64,000 bases of DNA from DASUPK01 sp963724665 (GTDB taxonomy: Bacteria; Actinomycetota; Thermoleophilia; Solirubrobacterales; 70-9): contig CAVRVH010000007.1 in NCBI GenBank assembly GCA_963724665.1, positions 372,001 through 436,000 on the forward strand, written 5' to 3'. The notes under the pieces were generated by a model that saw nothing but the letters and a program-made list of their open reading frames with translations, searched no databases and was not told the DNA's origin. The position numbers and the translations under genes are program-made. Within the stretch, counting starts at the first letter, position 1; every line of letters begins with the position of its first letter. Positions 61,386 to 64,000 of this stretch are shown in pieces.

Positions 61386-62553
61386 ATCCTCGACCAGGTC
61401 TTTCGAGACGAGTGGGGCCGCGTCCTCGCCAACCTGATCGGCTTCCTCGGCAGCTTCGAGCTGGCCGAGGAGGCCGCTCAGGAGGCGTTCGCGATCGCGG
61501 CGGAGCGCTGGCCGCGCGATGGGACGCCCGACAACCCGAGGGCCTGGCTGATGACGACTGCGCGCAACCGGGCCATCGACCGGATCAGGCGAGACCGCAC
61601 CCTCGCCGAGAAGACGCGGCTGCTCGATGTTCCGGAGCCCGTGGAGGACGAGATGGATGAGACCGCCATTCCCGACGAACGGCTCAAGCTGCTCTTCACA
61701 TGCTGCCACCCAGCGTTGGCCCTCGACGGCCAGGTTGCCCTGACGCTGCGGACACTCGGCGGGTTGACCACCGAGGAGATCGCCCGCGCGTTCCTGGTCC
61801 CGAAAGAGACGATGGCGAAGCGCCTGGTCCGGGCGAAGCACAAGATTGAGGCCGCCGGCATTCCATTTCGCGTGCCTCCGCCCCACCTCCTTCCTGACCG
61901 GCTCGCCGCTGTGCTCGCGGTGATCTATCTGATCTTCAACGAGGGCTACGGAGGGCGCGGTGACCTGGCCGCCGAGGCGATCCGCATCGACCGTGCGCTG
62001 GCCGAGCTGATGCCGGATGAGCCGGAGGTCTATGGCCTGCTCGCGCTGATGCTGGCTAACGACGCCCGCAGCGAGGCGCGGTTCGCGGATGGCGAGCTGG
62101 TCCTGCTCGCCGACCAGGACCGCGAGCTCTGGGATGAGAAGGAGATCGGGCTGGGCCGAACCGCCCTCGACCGAGCCATGGCACTCGGCGGTCGCGGTCC
62201 CTACGTGCTGCAGGCCGCGATCGCGCTACTCCACACCGACGACGAACGTGGACTGGCCGCAGGTCGCCGCGCTCTATGGCGAGCTCGCTCGCCTGACGGG
62301 TTCGCCGGTGGTCGAGCTGAACAGAGCCGCAGCGATCGCCGAGGCCGGCGACCCGGAGGCCGCGCTTGAGCTCGTCGACGACCTCGAGCTAGAGAACTAC
62401 CACTACCTCCACTCGACCCGGGGGGAGCTCCTGCGCCGGCTCGATCGCCCGGACGAGGCCCGCGAGGAATACGAGCGGTCGCTGGGGCTCGTGCACTCAG
62501 ATGCCGAGCGGCGCTTCCTCGAGCACCGGCTCGCGAGCCTCAGAGCCCGGTGA
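61386..62553 (+). CDS. ECF42-type sigma factor with TPR C-terminus, frameshifted
   Basis: A sigma-70-family ECF protein. Region 2 (DEWGRVLANLIGFLG, FELAEEAAQEAFAIAAERW, PRAWLMTTARNRAIDRIRR) and region 4 (LTLRTLGGLTTEEIARAFLV, TMAKRLVRAKHKIE) are clear. A long C-terminal extension has the helical repeats typical of ECF42 (LIFNEGYGG, then VVELNRAAAIAEAG). One extra A at 62245-62246 breaks the frame after LLHTDDE; removal gives DDDVDWPQVAALYG and the normal end. No ATG, GTG or TTG lies where region 2 begins, so the start is unresolved; 61386 is only the approximate limit. Confidence 0.8.
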
Positions 62554-63929
62554 CGGCCTTCAAGCGCCCCTTGTCGACGGCGGCCTCGAACTCCTTGAAG
62601 TCGCGCTCGTTCTGCTCGGCGTATGCCTCCGCGAACACTCCCATCGCCTTGTCGAACTGCTCGCCCTTGCCTAGGTAGGAGGCGATCGCGATTCGGTCAC
62701 CCGAACGGGCGTGGGCGTGAGCCAGCGTCCAGCCGCATAGCCGCCCATAGAGTCCCATCGTCGTCGGGGTCATCTTCTCGATCTCAGCTGACCCCTTGCC
62801 GTCCCAGAGCTGGCGGACGTAGAAGTCGCGGGTCACCCCGTCCGGATCCGTGCCCGAAAGCCAACCCAGGAAGATGTCGCTCGCGGCCTGCATCAGTCGC
62901 TGGCCCTCGACCACGCGTCTGCCGTGCTGCCTGAATCTGCTCTTCCCGGTGAAGGGCTCCAGCACGGAGACCTCCGCCTCCTTGACCTGGAGGAAGAGAG
63001 GGTCGCCAGAGTCCCTGCCGAGGAACAGGACTATCCAGGCGCGGGTCCCCACGCTGCCAACGCCGACCACCTTGCGCGCGGCGTGCACGTACCGGTAGCC
63101 CTCAACGAGGTGCCGGACGTCGCCGTCGAGCGTCTTGCGGTACTGGGCGATCAGCTCGAGCAGCCGCCGCTGGATCTCGTCGGACTTGATGCCCTTGAAA
63201 ACTTCGTCGACGGGGGTGATCAGCGGGGGATCGCTGACGATGCGCAGCTCGCCATCCACCGAACGGGTGAGCTTCGCGAACGCCCGCAGGCTGTTCTTAC
63301 TCTCGGCCTTCGCGACCGCCTTGTCGTAGTTCTTGGCGGCGCGGCGCTTGACCTGTGAGCGGTACTGCTCGAGGGTGTCGAGGCCGAGACGCTCGTACCA
63401 GACGTCGATCGTGCGCATCGAGGCGAGTCGCCGCATTTCCCGCCGGTACTCCCCAACCGATTTCGGCGACGGCACCCCGGCGGTCCTTTTCCTTGAAGCC
63501 GAGGTCGCGGCCTCCGATCGCAAAGCTCGCGACCAGCCGTTTGACGTCCCATTCGAATGGTCCCGGATGCGTTTCGTCGAAGTCGTTGATGTCGAAGATC
63601 AGCTGCCGGTCGGGTGCGGCGAATGCCCCGAAGTTGGACAGGTGCGCGTCTCCGCAGAGTTGCACGACCAGGTCCGTGTCGGGCTGGCGGCCAGATCCGC
63701 GGCCATGATCCCCGCCGCGCCGCGATAGAAAGTGAACGCCGAGGCGCCCATGCGACCGTGGCGGATCGGAACGAGTTCGGGGACGCGGGTCTTGTCCTGG
63801 TCGCTTGAGGATCTCGACGGGCTTGGTCCGGTCAGTGGGGGGCTCCCAGACCGCGAGGGATGACCGTGGCGTCCTGTTTCGCGATTCCTTGCCCGCAGCC
63901 TCGCTCTCGCCTGGCGTTGGATCAGCCAT
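62540..63929 (-). CDS. DUF2252-family protein, with three apparent frameshifts
   Basis: A DUF2252 protein of about 463 residues once repaired. Recognisable parts, in order and in changing frames: PRSSLAVWEPPTDRTKPVEIL; TRVPELVPIRHGRMGASAFT with FYRGAAGIMAADLAASPT; VVQLCGDAHLSNFGAFAAPD with IFDINDFDETHPGPFEWDVK; then VGEYRREMRRLASMRTIDVW to the end. Breaks are near 63805 (extra base), 63675 (missing base) and 63457 (extra base). The HLSNFG and DINDFDE motifs resemble kinase-like catalytic residues, consistent with a proposed kinase-like fold. It partly overlaps the sigma gene end. Function unknown. Confidence 0.78.
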
Positions 63930-64000
63930 GGTGTCACATCTTGAAGCAGACCGCGATCGCGTGCGCGCTCGACGGCCTCCCCCCGGGACGTGGCATCCAG

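Overview
The window is 64 kb of high-GC chromosome from an actinobacterium. Gene order is the actinobacterial one (pyrR-pyrB-pyrC-carA-carB-pyrK-pyrD, then mihF-gmk-rpoZ-coaBC; rimP-nusA-infB-rbfA-nrnA-truB-ribF-rpsO; pdxST/yebC/ruvCAB/secDF/recJ/rel). An mIHF-type gene is present, GTG and TTG starts are frequent, and one-base or four-base stop/start overlaps are everywhere. A fused SecDF, a type-IB PyrD/PyrK pair and several Lys- or His-rich secreted proteins would fit a deep lineage such as Thermoleophilia/Solirubrobacterales. That placement is an inference; there is no rRNA here to test it.

Layout. 1-2.3 kb: the end of a thrombospondin-type-3 protein, a DsbA-like protein, a metallo-beta-lactamase-fold hydrolase and a peroxiredoxin. 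2.3-10.5 kb (minus): ribosome assembly and translation genes rpsO, ribF, truB, nrnA, rbfA, a DUF503 gene, infB, nusA, rimP, preceded by a promoter and an attenuator-like terminator. 10.6-14.8 kb (minus): dtd, a ureohydrolase-like gene, a TPR gene, coaBC, rpoZ, gmk and mihF. 14.8-24.8 kb (minus): the pyrimidine operon, with two non-canonical members (an ISOC-type cysteine hydrolase and a SnoaL-like protein) and a recognisable PyrR-binding RNA loop before pyrR. 24.8-29.1 kb: an alpha/beta hydrolase, rnz, tRNA-Arg(CCG), a secreted protein, and a SAM-I riboswitch that controls a threonine-synthase-like gene plus a MoaD/ThiS-type sulfur carrier. 29.2-34.2 kb (plus): corA, a HIT gene, a phosphomannomutase, an MBL gene and a lipid kinase. 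34.2-35.9 kb: secreted proteins and a second HIT gene. 35.9-52.2 kb (mostly minus): rel, recJ, secDF, ruvB/A/C, yebC, a peptidase, pdxT and pdxS, interrupted by two secreted P-domain-like proteins. 52.3-64 kb: an accessory region with an RpiR regulator, a lipoprotein, a formylglycine-generating enzyme and its sulfatase, glutamate decarboxylase, a DGPF protein with an ECF42-type sigma factor, and a DUF2252 gene.

The most interesting unit is the SAM-I riboswitch / ThrC-like / MoaD-like operon at 27.36-29.07 kb. The ligand logic (SAM shuts it off) and the sulfur carrier fit homocysteine synthesis from O-phosphohomoserine and a protein thiocarboxylate better than threonine synthesis. This would parallel the known CysM/CysO route to cysteine. 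It is a hypothesis from context, not a demonstrated function.

Sequence quality. Single-base frameshifts interrupt pyrC (two), the ISOC hydrolase (one), the ECF sigma gene (one) and the DUF2252 gene (three). They cluster in two short stretches (21.3-22.1 kb and 62.2-63.9 kb). Most look like extra bases, and two of the affected genes are in an operon for an essential pathway, so sequencing or assembly error is more likely than gene decay.
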